A stretch of DNA of 64,000 nt, taken from Leptidea sinapis (Eukaryota; Arthropoda; Insecta; Lepidoptera; Pieridae). This document shows, one piece after another, positions 25,280-36,387 of this stretch. The first letter of the stretch is position 1. The number at the start of each line of letters is the position of its first letter. The notes under the pieces are model-generated. The model searched no databases. It saw only the letters and a list, made by a program, of their open reading frames with translations, and had not been told where the DNA came from. The translations under genes were made by a program, and so were the position numbers. The stretch spans positions 7,502,001 through 7,566,000 of the forward strand of contig NC_066301.1 of assembly GCF_905404315.1 (NCBI RefSeq), given 5' to 3'.

Positions 25280-26309
25280 TTCTAATTGTAGGTAATACAC
25301 ACTCTTTGTAACGTTCCATGTAAGCATGATAAAAATTTAAATTTATTCGCGTTCCAAAGTTAGACGTGGAGATGTCTGATATATACAACCAGCCTAGCGA
25401 AACTATCTAAGAAAACAGCGATTCACTGGATTGTATGAAACGTGCACTCATTGATAGATGGACAGATGACGGCTATAAACTTGTAAAAAGCGGAGAAAGC
25501 CGAAATCCACTACGTTTTAAGCAACTGTTTGCTTTCAAACTTAGCCGGATTGTACTTCGTCGCCAATCGCTATACTGTAATTACTACTATTTCAAACTTA
25601 TGTCAAATCACTGCACGTTTCATACTAAAGTAAATTTCAATTTTTATTTAGGAAGTCCCGCCTCTTATTACGTAGTATTTACATCCTCTTTGTATACAAT
25701 GACATCACACATTCAATATGTAATAATCAATATATATATTCTCACTATTATCTCTATGTTCTGTATTTTATATAAATATGTTCCCTATGAAGTTAATACT
25801 GGTAAATTGGCTTGTATAACGGACTTTGATATGTTTCTATTTTAGTAATAGCTAGCCTAATAATATAGTTTTAGTAAAACGGGTCATTAGTTCTAACGGG
25901 TCATTACTCTGTAAATATGTACATAATGTAAATACTTCTTATTCATAATTCTAATTAAATTATGCCTTTCTATTTGGTCTTTACTTATCGATTAATATAT
26001 CCTAGATCCCTTAAGTTTTTATGTTAGCGAAAAAAACCAGCTTCTGTAAATAAATTAAGGAATTTGAATGCTGAGAGTATGATTGATCGAAATTTATTTT
26101 TTATCGTAAAGGGTTGCTCTATCATAGCGCTCAAAATCAACGTTTTCAAACATAAGTACCTACCTGGGTACCTGTGGGACAATTCTCTGATCAGTATATG
26201 TAAAGATTAATTGAAGTTTGCTGCTAGAGATTGGTGAGAGTGAGAGATACCTGGAAGATGACCTGGCTTGAAAACTCGGTAAAACGTTTTCTCTCAGATA
26301 TAATTTATA

Positions 26310-26500
26310 ACAAAGTGCCTATCCGGGGTGGTTTGATATCTCTCAAGGTGTCAGACAAGGTTGTGCAGCCTCGCCTTGTTTGTTCGACGTATTCATGGAT
26401 AGCAGCATGAATGATATGAGAGAAATGGAATGTTGTTTGCCAAGTGCCTCTTGCACGCCGATGATCAAGTAATTTTTGCATCATCGGCGAATGAGTTACA
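26310..26500 (+). mobile_element. LINE RT fragment (GVRQGC motif)
   Basis: The plus strand encodes GWFDISQGVRQGCAASPC...FMDSSMNDMREME and a degraded ADDQVIFASSANE, corresponding to RT motifs B and C. It is a broken sister of the copy at 28638-29210. Confidence 0.75.
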
Positions 26501-26557
26501 AAAAATGATATATAAAAACATAAGATACATAATAGCTTTAAGGGTGAATGTATAACA

Positions 26558-26850
26558 CTTTTATAATAAAGTCCCAGCCACTGTTAAGGCATTACCTATA
26601 AATAAATTTGAATGTTTTATTAAAAAATGGATGGTAGGATCCAACCACCTAGCTGAGCGCTAGCGGTTATCAAACAGAATCCATTTTTCATCGCAGGTAA
26701 CAATGCGGTTCAAAATTCCTTCATTTGTGTGTCTGTTCAGCAGTGCAAGGCACGTCTCGACGCGTACTTCGCGCTGGCCATCATTGAGTTCGTGGGGCAC
26801 CAATTTGTCAAGCTTTTTTATCTTTAGGATTTGACGCAAATGGATCAATA
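26558..26850. mobile_element. LINE scrap (+) next to a mariner transposase fragment (-)
   Basis: 26558-26662 on the plus strand reads FYNKVPATVKALPINKFECF, a LINE C-terminus. 26848-26660 on the minus strand reads LDKLVPHELNDGQREVRVET...NRIVTCDEKWILFDN, a mariner transposase segment including the first catalytic Asp (TCDEKW). Both are truncated. Confidence 0.8.
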
Positions 26851-27149
26851 TTGTTTTGATGCTAACGTCGAAAGCTGCTTATTCGAAAATTTATTTGAAA
26901 TTAAAATTCTTAGCCAAACAAAAATTATTTTGATTTGAAATGGCCAGTACTGCAGAACGGCAATTTCATAGGTAAAGACCTATTATTTACACTAATTAAT
27001 ATGTATAATTACAACATCAATATACATTATTATCGGCTAATGTATCAACAATCAAGTTATTTAAAGGTAATTTCCGTAGCCAGCGTACCGCAAACAATTC
27101 GAGCATAGCAATGATATGTTTAACCTCATTATAGATTTACGCTTCGAAT

Positions 27150-27471
27150 CTGTTTCACCCTGATTCCTGCCGCCGAATTCTACCTTCGCACGACACGCCA
27201 CAAGTTAGGATATCATCCCAACCATCTGGATGTGTGGCGGTCCTCCATAGTGCGGTTTTCAAGAAGCTTTCTTCCACGTACTACAAAGCTGTGGAATGAG
27301 TTTCCTTGTGCGGTGTTTCCGGGACGATACGACATTCCTTCAAAAAAAGCATGTACACCTTCCTTAAAGGTCCTGTGATTCCTCTGTTGTTGCAAGAGAA
27401 TGTGGGCCGCGGTGATCACTTAACACCAGGTGACCCGTACGCTCGTTTGTCCTCCTATTTCATAAAAAAGA
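27150..27471 (+). mobile_element. LINE 3' end, plus orientation
   Basis: Contains CTGATTCCTGCCGCCGAATT, the KLWNEFP-type stretch, and the terminal CTCGTTTGTCCTCCTATTTC plus ATAAAAAAG. It matches the 3' end of the LINE at 36686-39270 and is 5'-truncated. It abuts unit 1 of the tandem duplication. Confidence 0.8.
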
Positions 27472-27662
27472 GAGTCTCTTGCTGTTAGACAACCCATAAA
27501 AACAGGCCAGGAATATTAGTTTAGTGTGCGTGACAAGCTACGTCTTACACTCACGATTTGTATGAAACTTTGTGTAAGTGTGCGTGAATTGCTCAGAATA
27601 GAGGTTACTACTAAAGATTTTTTTTCAACGGCTTCACAGCTATCATAGTCTATCTAGATGAC
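27472..27662. mobile_element. MITE, TACGTCTAGATAGA family (copy 3)
   Basis: AGAGTCTCTTGCTGTTAGAC at the left, TCATAGTCTATCTAGATGAC at the right. The outer left terminus is lost at the junction with the LINE 3' tail. Confidence 0.7.
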
Positions 27663-28317
27663 GGCTATAATCTTGCATTAAAAGAGATAGTTGAAATCCA
27701 GTACATTATAAGCAACTGTTCGCTTTCGAACTTAGCCGGATTATACTTCGTCGCCAATCACGATACTGTAATTACTACTATTTCAAACTTATGTCAAATC
27801 ACTGCACGTTTCATACTAAACTTAATTAAAAATTTTACTTAGGCAGTCCTGCCTCTAATTACGTAGTATTTACATCCTCATTGTATGTAAAGAGTTATTG
27901 AAGTTTGCTGCTCGATATGGATTACTCAAAATACTGAGAGAGAGCTTCTTGGACAACAAGAGAAATACTAGGAAGACGACGGGCTTGATAACCCGGTATA
28001 ACGCTTTTTCTCAGAGATAATTAATAAAAAATATATATTTACTGTCAACCAAATATTACAAAGTTTTTTACTAAAATCAATCAAATCTCTTAAACTATTT
28101 TTATCTTTATTGTCAGAGTCAATGATTTCGTAATTTACTTATTGTTATTTAATACATTACAATATTTGAAACAATAGTCTTTGTTCAACACATACACGTG
28201 TATTTGTGTGTGTGTAGGAATTCCGCAGAATAGTGTAAAATTATTTTGGCATTTTCTTTTCAAGTCATGCTCTTTCATCGTGTAGATACAGAGTTCTTTA
28301 TGTGTGTTTATTATAAA

Positions 28318-28603
28318 GTGGGAGGCTCCTTTGGACCAGATGCCAACTAGTACCACAACGGCGCCTATTTCTGCCGTGAAGCACTAATTAATGTGTTTCT
28401 TTCTGAAAGGTGCCGTAGCTAGTGAAATTACTGGGCAATTGAGACTTAACATCTTAAGTCTCAAGGTGCCGACCGCAATTCTAGTGCAGCTTAGAATTTT
28501 TGGGTTTTTCAAGAATCCTGAGCAGCACTGCATTGTGGGCGTATCAATTACCATCTGCTGAATGTCCTGATCGTCTCGTCCCTTATTTTTCATAAAAAAA
28601 GCT
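28318..28603 (+). mobile_element. SINE-like repeat S, copy 3
   Basis: Near-complete plus-strand copy from GTGGGAGGCTCCTTTG to a CATAAAAAAAG tail. The last ~65 bp align with the last ~65 bp of the LINE 3' end at 27405-27471. No tRNA-like A or B box is visible in the head. Confidence 0.8.
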
Positions 28604-28637
28604 CTCAGACTGCATGAATAGATAGGAAATATGGAAG

Positions 28638-29210
28638 GTGTTATCTATGCATGTGGTGGACAATTTTCTGAAATCTCTGTACAGGCATTCTCGAGTCTGT
28701 GTTCGGATTAATGGTGCATATGCGGGCTGGTTTGATATCTCTAAAGGTGTCAGACAAGGCTGTGTAGCCTCGCCTTGGTTGTTCAACTTATTCATGGATA
28801 GCAGCATGAATGATATGAGAGAAATGGAATGTGGGATCAATATGGAAGGGTTGTTTGTCCAGTGCCTCTTGTACGCCGATGATCAAGTCATCTTTGCATC
28901 ATCAGCGAATAGTTTCGACACGTAGAGCAGATGAGTGAAGAAAGAATGACTTGTAAAATATATAAGGCAAGTGTGTGTGCTCGTAGGACATTCGACGACC
29001 AAATTGAGGACGTTTTGAGAAAAGGAAAGGTCCGAAGCACATGCAACCGGTGAGCATGTATCAAAAGAGTAATGAATGTAGAGGAAGCGCGTGAGATCTG
29101 TAAGGATAGAAGCACGTGGCGTTCTGTTGTCTCTGCCAACCCCGACGGGAACAAGGCGTGAGTGTGTGTGTGTGTGTCACAATTATAGCTCCACGCTGAA
29201 AACATCAGAA
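28638..29210 (+). mobile_element. LINE RT fragment with 3' end
   Basis: The open frame to 28925 encodes INGAYAGWFDISKGVRQGC (RT motif B) and LLYADDQVIFASS (motif C, YADD intact). After a frameshift the sequence reads EEAREICKDRSTWRSVVSAN, the usual C-terminus of this LINE, then (GT)n. Motif A and the endonuclease are missing. Confidence 0.85.
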
Positions 29211-29404
29211 ATCCTTTCAGTAAATTAATATTTACACTAATTAATCTGTATGATTACAACATCAATATACATTATTATCGGCTAATGTATCAACAATCAA
29301 GTTATTTAAAGGTAATTTCCGTAGCCAGCGTACCGCAAACAATTCAAGCATAGCAATGATATATTTAACCTCATTATAGATTTACGCATCGAGATTGTGC
29401 GAGT

Positions 29405-29700
29405 GTACTTTTGCTGGACAAATAAAATTTGAAAACAAAATTTATGAACGATGAACGGACTCGACCCTCTTGCGTTCTGTGAGAGCGCTCTTCCACTGAG
29501 CCAACCATTTGAGTGACGTCACGTTCATAATTCTTGTTCATATGTCTGGCTTAACTCTTAGGTTGTGGCTTCATCCACAGGATCTACTTTACAGTTAGGA
29601 AATTGACTTGAGATGTCGCTCTTTCAAATCTTTCTTTGTTATTTTTTTAAATGATAACTCTCACCTCTGCGATTGATTACACAAAGTTAACTTGATAAAT
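29405..29700 (-). mobile_element. tRNA-derived SINE, minus copy
   Basis: The reverse strand has GGTTGGCTCAGTGGAAGAGC (A-box region) and AGAGGGTCGAGTCC (degenerate B box) at 29515-29455, with a TTTTGTTTTCAAATTTT tail. The neighbouring AAGAGCGACATCTCAAGTCA and GATGAAGCCACAACCT blocks match the copy at 41294-41665. Confidence 0.7.
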
Positions 29701-29729
29701 CCCAGAAGTGAGGTTTACTTTAACAACAA

Positions 29730-30930
29730 CAAGTTGTTGTAGCAAACTCGCTGCGGGTTCTGTACTAAAAACAATAAATCATAATATGCTATTGTTTTAA
29801 AATTGTTTAACCGTCTTTGTTGTTTTTTTTACCTGAAGATCCCTTTGAATTTGGAATAAACTTGTAGTAACTGGTTACACATAGTCGCATGTATTTTTTA
29901 CGAATGCAAATTAACAGATGATTAGATACTATTTAGATTAAAATTGCATTCTTAATGGAATAAAATCATGTCTTGGTGTGTTATAGCTTAAACCACGAAA
30001 ATTATGACATTACTTGAGAAATTGAAATCCCGACCCAGCTTAGTTCTTTTGCTCCTGGAGCTAATATTATTTGCTAAGGTACCCACTATCATACCTTTTT
30101 AGAATCTACACATACTAGCCATGTTTTTAAGATAATGGGCAGCTATAGCACCACACTTTTTTTCACAATCAAGGGTCAAAACTACAAGTAATTACAAAAA
30201 AACGGAAAAAAATTACTTAAAATGTTAGTTTTAATAATATTTTACGATAACAACGGCTATAAATGTAATTAAATTTAATAAAACAAGTCTTTAGGAGTAC
30301 GATGCCAAAAAAGTACACAAAAATACCAAATTTTAAAGACATGGCAACCGATTGAATGATCAAAAGTGGAAAAATTTAGAAAAAAACTAAAAGTATGCAT
30401 CATTTTTACACTGTTCGTAAAACTGACGTAAAAACTAGATTTTATTGTAGCCTGACATCGGGGTTACCCCCACTTATCGGATTATCCATTATTTACGACT
30501 ATTAATTTTTTTGTTCGAGTTTTGTACATTCTTAAAAATCCGAGCAAGACTCGTTCGTCCGGATATTGATGTAATGATGAATAAATGATCTAAGTATATA
30601 TATATATATACACGATCAGTTGCAAATTAAAACATAACATGTTAAGTATATTCAATAATGTAATATTGGGTTAATGCCATGCAAATTGCAGATCAATTCT
30701 TAATACCGTTACTCTGAATAAAATAAGTCTTTATTTACACGAAGGGGTGATTACATGAAGTTATTTATTTGGTGGTCAGACCATCCCAGACCAGTTGTTT
30801 TGTGGCACTGATGTTATCATGCAGTTGCTGGTAGTGTTTGTGGTAAGTAGTATTAAGTTATTAGTAAGTGAGAATACGTCATAGGTAGCTATGGTGAAAT
30901 ATTAGTAGCAAATATAGTAGAAATAGTTTA
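29730..30930. other. Intergenic, nothing recognised
   Basis: AT-rich, with a (TA)n run at 30596-30612. No exon or classified repeat seen. Confidence 0.4.
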
Positions 30931-30937
30931 AAGAGTT

Positions 30938-31180
30938 TTTTTATGATGATGAAATTGATACGCACTGCCTGCCCATTACATTGCAGTACTCAGGATTCTT
31001 GAAAAACCAAAAACTTCTGAGCGGCACTACAGTCTCGTTTGCCCAGTAATTTCACTAGCTACGGCGCCCATCAGGCCGAAACACAGTAAAGCTTACACAT
31101 TACTGTTTCACGGCCAAAATAGGCGCCGTTGTGGTACCCATAATCTAGCCGGCATTCTGTGCAAAGGAGCCTCCCACATT
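30938..31180 (-). mobile_element. SINE-like repeat S, copy 4
   Basis: Reverse copy with the A-rich end at 30938, a GAGCGGCACTAC hairpin arm, GCCCAGTAATTTCACTAGCT, and the 5' end AGGAGCCTCCCAC at 31178. A 39-bp scrap of the same 5' end is repeated at 31414-31452. Confidence 0.75.
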
Positions 31181-31413
31181 GTCCATACGTTATTAAGTCT
31201 GTGGTGTTTGTAATTTCTAAACAAAATTAGCAGTCTCTCAGTGAGATCTTTATTGTAATTGCAGAGGCTTTGACGATTCTCCGCGTGCTATTATTTATTC
31301 CTGACCAATCCTTCTTATTGACAATTGTAATTCGCCGAGGCTCTCTGTCGGTCTTCATCAAAGGAAGTCACAATAATTTTCCTTCTTTCAATCCGAAACT
31401 TAAATGAAATAAT

Positions 31414-31452
31414 CACGCCGGCATCCTGTGCAAAGGAGCCTTCCACTAGTAA
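31414..31452 (-). mobile_element. SINE-like repeat S, 5' scrap
   Basis: CGCCGGCATCCTGTGCAAAG plus GAGCCTTCCACTAG only; the rest is deleted. Confidence 0.6.
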
Positions 31453-31589
31453 AGAAGGTGAAGAGAGAATGTAAAAAACAAATTATATGTATAAAACACA
31501 AAATAGGTCATATTATATAATAATACAATAGTATTGCTGGTAATTTGTATAATCTGACATGCTATACAATATAGAGTGCTCAGCAAGTA

Positions 31590-31900
31590 GTAGGCGTGAA
31601 ATACCTTCCGCTTCGGTGGCATAATACAAAGAGGAAGTAAATACTACGTAATAAGAGGCAGGACTGCGTTAGTAATATTTTGAATTTAGTTTAGTATGAA
31701 ACGTGCAGTGATTTGACATAAGTTTTAAATAGTAAATAAATAAATAAAATCACATTTATTGTTTTCAAAGAAAAAAATTAAGATTACAAATTAAAATGAA
31801 AACAAAAGGTAGCGGCTCAGCTTCTGCTGCTCGGCGTACATTACTCCAAGCAGCGCTGGTTTTCAGCCGCCCCCCTCCCTGAGGTGTTATTAGGGAACTA
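31590..31900 (-). repeat. Dispersed repeat C plus LINE remnant
   Basis: 31590-31735 repeats the AAGTAAATACTACGTAATAAG ... ACGTGCAGTGATTTGACATA block in reverse. 31790-31900 (CTCGGCGTACATTACTCCAA) looks like a LINE 3' relic but shows no readable motif. Confidence 0.45.
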
Positions 31901-32119
31901 TTAGAGTCGTCCACCAGATATAAATCATCAAGAAAATTTACAATAAACTTTCAAATGTTGTAATTATACATATAGGTACTTAGTTTCATATAATTATGTT
32001 TTAAAATCTATCATACTATTTATTCTTACTATATTATCTAAAATATTTATATTACATATTCAGAATATATCACACTATAGTCATAAGTATCTATCCCTAC
32101 TCTTTGCTTTAGTCTTGTT

Positions 32120-32148
32120 TGTTTGTGTGTGTGTGTGTGGTGTGTATA
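32120..32148. repeat. (GT)n microsatellite
   Basis: GTTTGTTTGTGTGTGTGTGT-type run. Confidence 0.8.
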
Positions 32149-32329
32149 ATATGGAGATTCAAAAAAAGTGTTTTAGTTTTAAATCTTTTAAGCAAGAGTG
32201 TTTTAGATTTTCACCAGCAAGTTGTCTTTTTAGTAAGGCAGTTTTAAACTTGAGTTTAAATGTATATGAACTCATTTTCCCTAGTAGTAACTACAGTGCC
32301 GCGATCGGCCACGAAATATAATCCGGCTA

Positions 32330-32520
32330 AGTTTGAAAGTGAACAGTTGCTCATAACGTAGTAGATCTCGTTTCGTCATCTGTCAATCTGTCAATGACTG
32401 CACGTTTCATAGAATCGAGTGAATTGCTTTTGTCTTTGAGAGTTTCGCTAGCCTGGCGTAATGTCTAGTACCGTTGCCATCTAATAGGCATCAGTTCGAT
32501 TCCCGCACGCCATTTACCAA
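32330..32520 (-). repeat. Dispersed repeat C with adjacent tRNA-like B box
   Basis: CATCTGTCAATCTGTCAATG ... AGAGTTTCGCTAGCCTGG is the repeat C end. It is followed on the plus strand by CAGTTCGATTCCCGCACGCC, a B-box-like sequence of a SINE promoter. Confidence 0.5.
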
Positions 32521-32529
32521 AGTGTTTTC

Positions 32530-33900
32530 GATTTGCGGATTGCATCTAAATACTCCGTGGACATGTGAAAAACACATTAAACTGATAATTTTAAAAAACA
32601 GCAATATTTTGAATCCCTTTCTCGGAGACAAATAAATTAATAGAGCAAATCGATATTTTAATCACAATATTGTATATTTGACTAAAAAGAATGCTGAATC
32701 CCGTGACAGTTAATTTGTCTCGCAATCGAAGACTATAAACAATATTACCCGGTTACATTATCTATGGACTTGACGTCGATGACGTCACTTCGTCGCTTTG
32801 TTACGATGTGCAAAACAAGCATCACTAGGATATTAATATTAATAAATAAACAACGATTTATTGAAGCGAACACTTCTTTAGCATCGTTGTGATTTGAAAG
32901 GTGATGAAACGAAAAAGCGAGACAGTAAAAAGGGACAAATAATTCATAAGATTTCGTGGGAGAAAATGAGATAGGAAGCATTATACAGTGTTCTGGTACC
33001 AGGCAATCATAGTTGACGAAGAGATTGTCATATGTATGACTCTCTAGTATACCTTAATATATTTTGACTTTATGCGCACGACGTATTACTACAAAGCCAC
33101 CAGGAGAACTTATATATGATAGCGGTGATATTAATGTCTTTGATAGCATAGTTGTAATCATGTAACATCCTAGCATCATGTACCAGGACTTCATATGCAG
33201 CTTAGATGTTTATGCACAATGCAGGTTTCACTTCTGACATATTTTGTACGCACGCAATTTTTTTTCTGTATTATTGATTCATCTGAGGGTGTGCACATTA
33301 TTAATATTAAAATGATGAAAATCAATGAAAGCTTCAAGGTTAAGTACAACTATTAATTTTTCTGATAGAACTATTATAGCGACATAGCAAAACATAACAA
33401 CAGAACTATTAACCACAAAAGTCAAAACGTAACAATGAAAACTTCAAAAAAAATGCAGTGATAGCACGAAAATATCACGACATGTACCTAACGGTAATGA
33501 AACTGCAAACCGTATTGACGCAACAGGACAACCGCGAGGGGGTGAAAGGGAAACGGGAGGGGGCATTACGTTCCAGCGAGGTCCAGAAAAAACGTGGACG
33601 TGTTATTTGATCATTTTTTAAGAAATATTACAAACTACTGAATGAATATTACCACGTTTAGAACAGTTCAAATTAAAATATTAAAATTTAAGGATAAATT
33701 AAACATAAATTAAAAATAGCAAACACACAAATATATTGTGTTAGTAAAAACACAAAAAATAACAAAATGGTGAAATATATAATATAAAGTTGAATGGTGG
33801 CTTGTCTTGAACTCATATTAACCTACATAGTTTATTTTAATTTTATGTTATTGTTAATTTAGACTTTATGGTAATAGTTATTTATTCAACTGTTGTGTAA
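32530..33900. other. Intergenic, nothing recognised
   Basis: A minus-strand frame at 32981-32745 has no domain. No exon pattern. Confidence 0.4.
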
Positions 33901-33908
33901 TAAGGGAT

Positions 33909-33961
33909 AACTGTTGATAATAGTATCATATGAGTGTTTTAATACCTAATTATCAACAGTT
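33909..33961. repeat. Perfect 13-bp inverted repeat
   Basis: AACTGTTGATAAT at 33909-33921 is mirrored at 33949-33961 around a 27-nt loop. Confidence 0.7.
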
Positions 33962-34437
33962 GCATACAAGACTTTATCTACACCCATAGTATGAATCCTT
34001 TCAAAGATTCTGAAACTGTTAGCTTACTGCCAACATTAAAAGCGCCAGTCCTAGTAGTATCCATCCATCCATTACTGATTATTTACAAATAAACTAAGTA
34101 TTAATGAAACTCGTCTTTATTCTTTGAGTATTACTCGCGCTACTATAGCGCTATACTATTATTGTGCGCGCACAACGTCATCTAAAAATGAAAGATTTCT
34201 GAAATTTTCTGACGTTTGCGACATTAATAAATTTTTTTGGATTCTTCGTCCATTAGTAGGACAGGCAAAGGGTTCAAGCCAATACAACCTTATTCGTTAA
34301 TATTCAATAATTTATTTCACGATTTAATAACGTAGAATATCACGACGAATAAATAATTTTAAAGATTTGTTTTGTTAAGCAAAAGAAGTATAACTTCTTG
34401 CGTGCATACATAAGTATATACATCCTTTTTTTTTTAG

Positions 34438-34720
34438 ACAGTGGAATTCAGTGGAAACTGTCAATTTTTTTTAGTAAATCAGTAAAATTAAAAATTTTAT
34501 AAAAAGGAACTTTGTTCCTATCCGGTGTCCCACGACACCACACGGGTTTTTTTATTTTCTATGGAATTCAAAATTACATTCAGCTACAGATGTAGACTTC
34601 CATCCGCCATGCCGTTTTAAACTTGTTATGTCTCCTTCGGCATCTACTAATATTGTGGCAGATGTTCTAGCAATGTCCTATATACAACTCAGGATTATGA
34701 AGTGAAAACTCTTTGCGCAT
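34438..34720 (-). mobile_element. Tyrosine-recombinase transposon relic
   Basis: The minus strand at about 34665-34560 reads RTSATILVDAEGDITSLKRH, then GGWKSTSVAE. This is the C-terminal catalytic region of a tyrosine recombinase (RxxxAT..., LKRHGGW, then the position before the catalytic Tyr). A frameshift separates the upstream YIGH box, and the catalytic Tyr segment is replaced, so it is dead. It is followed by GTGGTGTCGTGGGACACC and GGAACAAAGTTCC palindromes at 34505-34545. Crypton- or DIRS-like origin is inference. Confidence 0.65.
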
Positions 34721-34729
34721 GAAGGGATC

Positions 34730-35360
34730 GAAAATAAAGGAGTGTTATTATGAAATTATTAACAACAACATTACATCGTCCGTTTGAATGATGTAATGGA
34801 CATTGGATGTTTTAATTTATAGGATTTAAAGCATGGGTGTACATAAAAGATAGTTGAATGAGTCAATTCAAATCTGCACTGACATTGAGCCGGACGGATG
34901 GGTTGTTATAAAAACAATTAGAACACGAATACTAACATGCCTGGCCTAGTAATTATTATTTAATAACCGATAAATACCCTGATTGCGGGTAGTTTAAATT
35001 AAATGAGATATATTTTTAGAACAAAAAAAAAAAATGAATTCAATAACTTACTTAACCATGACGTAAAATGAGTTATTTATAAAATAAATTTACTACATTA
35101 CCGTTAGTATTTGTACTGTGAAAATATAAATTGATGAAATGAGCTCAAATAGCCACCGATATTTTAAATTGTCTAATTACTACAATAATAGTCTATTGTG
35201 CGTGAAATGTTGGCTGTTCTTGCTCAGCTAACCCAACTTCGACAGATGCAAAGCCGCCTCTTGGGGTCTTCACAGGCTTCTGGAAGCCTGGCAAGGTATA
35301 TATATAAAATCTTGACTGTTGCTTCTTAATATATTTTTGATAATGTAACGTATGTTCATA
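34730..35360. other. Intergenic, nothing recognised
   Basis: AT-rich; no exon or classified repeat seen. Confidence 0.4.
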
Positions 35361-35364
35361 GGCA

Positions 35365-35690
35365 CATAAGTGAATTTGCTAGAAACTGTCATAATAATAA
35401 TTTTAACACCAGGAACAGACATAAACTTATAATGCTACTACCCTACTACTACTACTAACCTACTACTCGGCTTAGTCGAGTTAGAAAAGATTTTCTGGGG
35501 TGATGTATATGCTTTTACAATAAGATCCCAGAAAATGTTCAAAACAAAAGTATTACGTTATTCAAAAGAATTGTTAAGAAACGTTTGTGTGGTAAAGTTT
35601 ACTATACATAAATGACTTTCTTATTGATTCCACAGATTGGGAATGGAGTGACCGGCTATTAAATAATAAGTTTAATTGTACAGTATGACT
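35365..35690 (+). mobile_element. LINE (CR1/L2-like) C-terminal fragment
   Basis: Second copy of the fragment at 13540-13905: AACACCAGGAACAGACATAA, CGGCTTAGTCGAGTTAG, then AATAAGATCCCAGAAAATG and CGTTTGTGTGGTAAAG. It contains indels. Confidence 0.7.
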
Positions 35691-35830
35691 TTCCCTGCGA
35701 GATTGCGAAAACGAAAGTCACTGTCATATGATTGCGAAACTGAAGTGGCAATGGGCAGGGCACATAAGTACATACGCAGTAAAGTCCTCGATTGGCGACC
35801 ACTAGAGTCTTGGTGGCCGATTATAACGTC
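35690..35830 (+). mobile_element. RTE-like LINE fragment
   Basis: CTGAAGTGGCAATGGGCAGG and TCGATTGGCGACCACTAG correspond to the LKWQWAGHI / EWRPR segment read intact at 56937-57180. Confidence 0.6.
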
Positions 35831-35839
35831 ACGCTTCCG

Positions 35840-36380
35840 AATTAAATGATAAATCGAAATATAACAAGAAAAATTAGCGACGGAATGGTGATTATTGTGC
35901 CGTGACGTCATTCTTATTTCAGTTACCTAACATGGCTAATAGGTATTTTTAATCTAGATAATGATATCAAAACTGGGTTTTAGAATAATTATAATATATT
36001 CGTTAAAAATAAATGCTAATTAAAATCTGCCATTACCAATATTTACAGAATTGTTAAGCACAATAGGAAAATTACGGTCCCATTAAAAATTATTACAATA
36101 TTTAACTAACTGTAGATAATTATCTCTTAAATGCATATAACTTTATCGAGCAGTTAATTAAGTAACCTATTACAATTAATTATTACGTATGAAATTCAAG
36201 GTAACCTTATTGTTTCTAGCAGAAATATTACAGAATTAAATTCATATCAATTTAATAATACATAGAGTTAAGCAGAAAACTGTAATAGATGGAACCACAT
36301 TGGAGAATTCAACAAAAATACGAAGTTATACTTCTTAAAGTTAATAACGGCTTAAAACTATGAACATGATTTATATGTAT
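35840..36380. other. Intergenic, nothing recognised
   Basis: AT-rich; no exon or classified repeat seen. Confidence 0.4.
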
Positions 36381-36387
36381 ATTGGAC

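Larger units (their letters stand above)
25395..27147 (+). repeat. Ancient tandem duplication, unit 1
   Basis: Ordered blocks recur in unit 2 (27640-29390): repeat C (25395-25700), an AATTGAAGTTTGCTGCTAGA block (~26205-26300), an RT block (26320-26500) and a ~160-bp block at 26985-27147 nearly identical to 29222-29390. Insertions differ between units, so the duplication is old. Confidence 0.65.
27640..29390 (+). repeat. Ancient tandem duplication, unit 2
   Basis: Same block order as unit 1: repeat C from 27645, a GAAGTTTGCTGCTCGATATG block at ~27900, the RT block at 28725, and the conserved ~160-bp block 29222-29390 (TATCGGCTAATGTATCAACA). The offset is about 2.2-2.4 kb. Confidence 0.65.
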
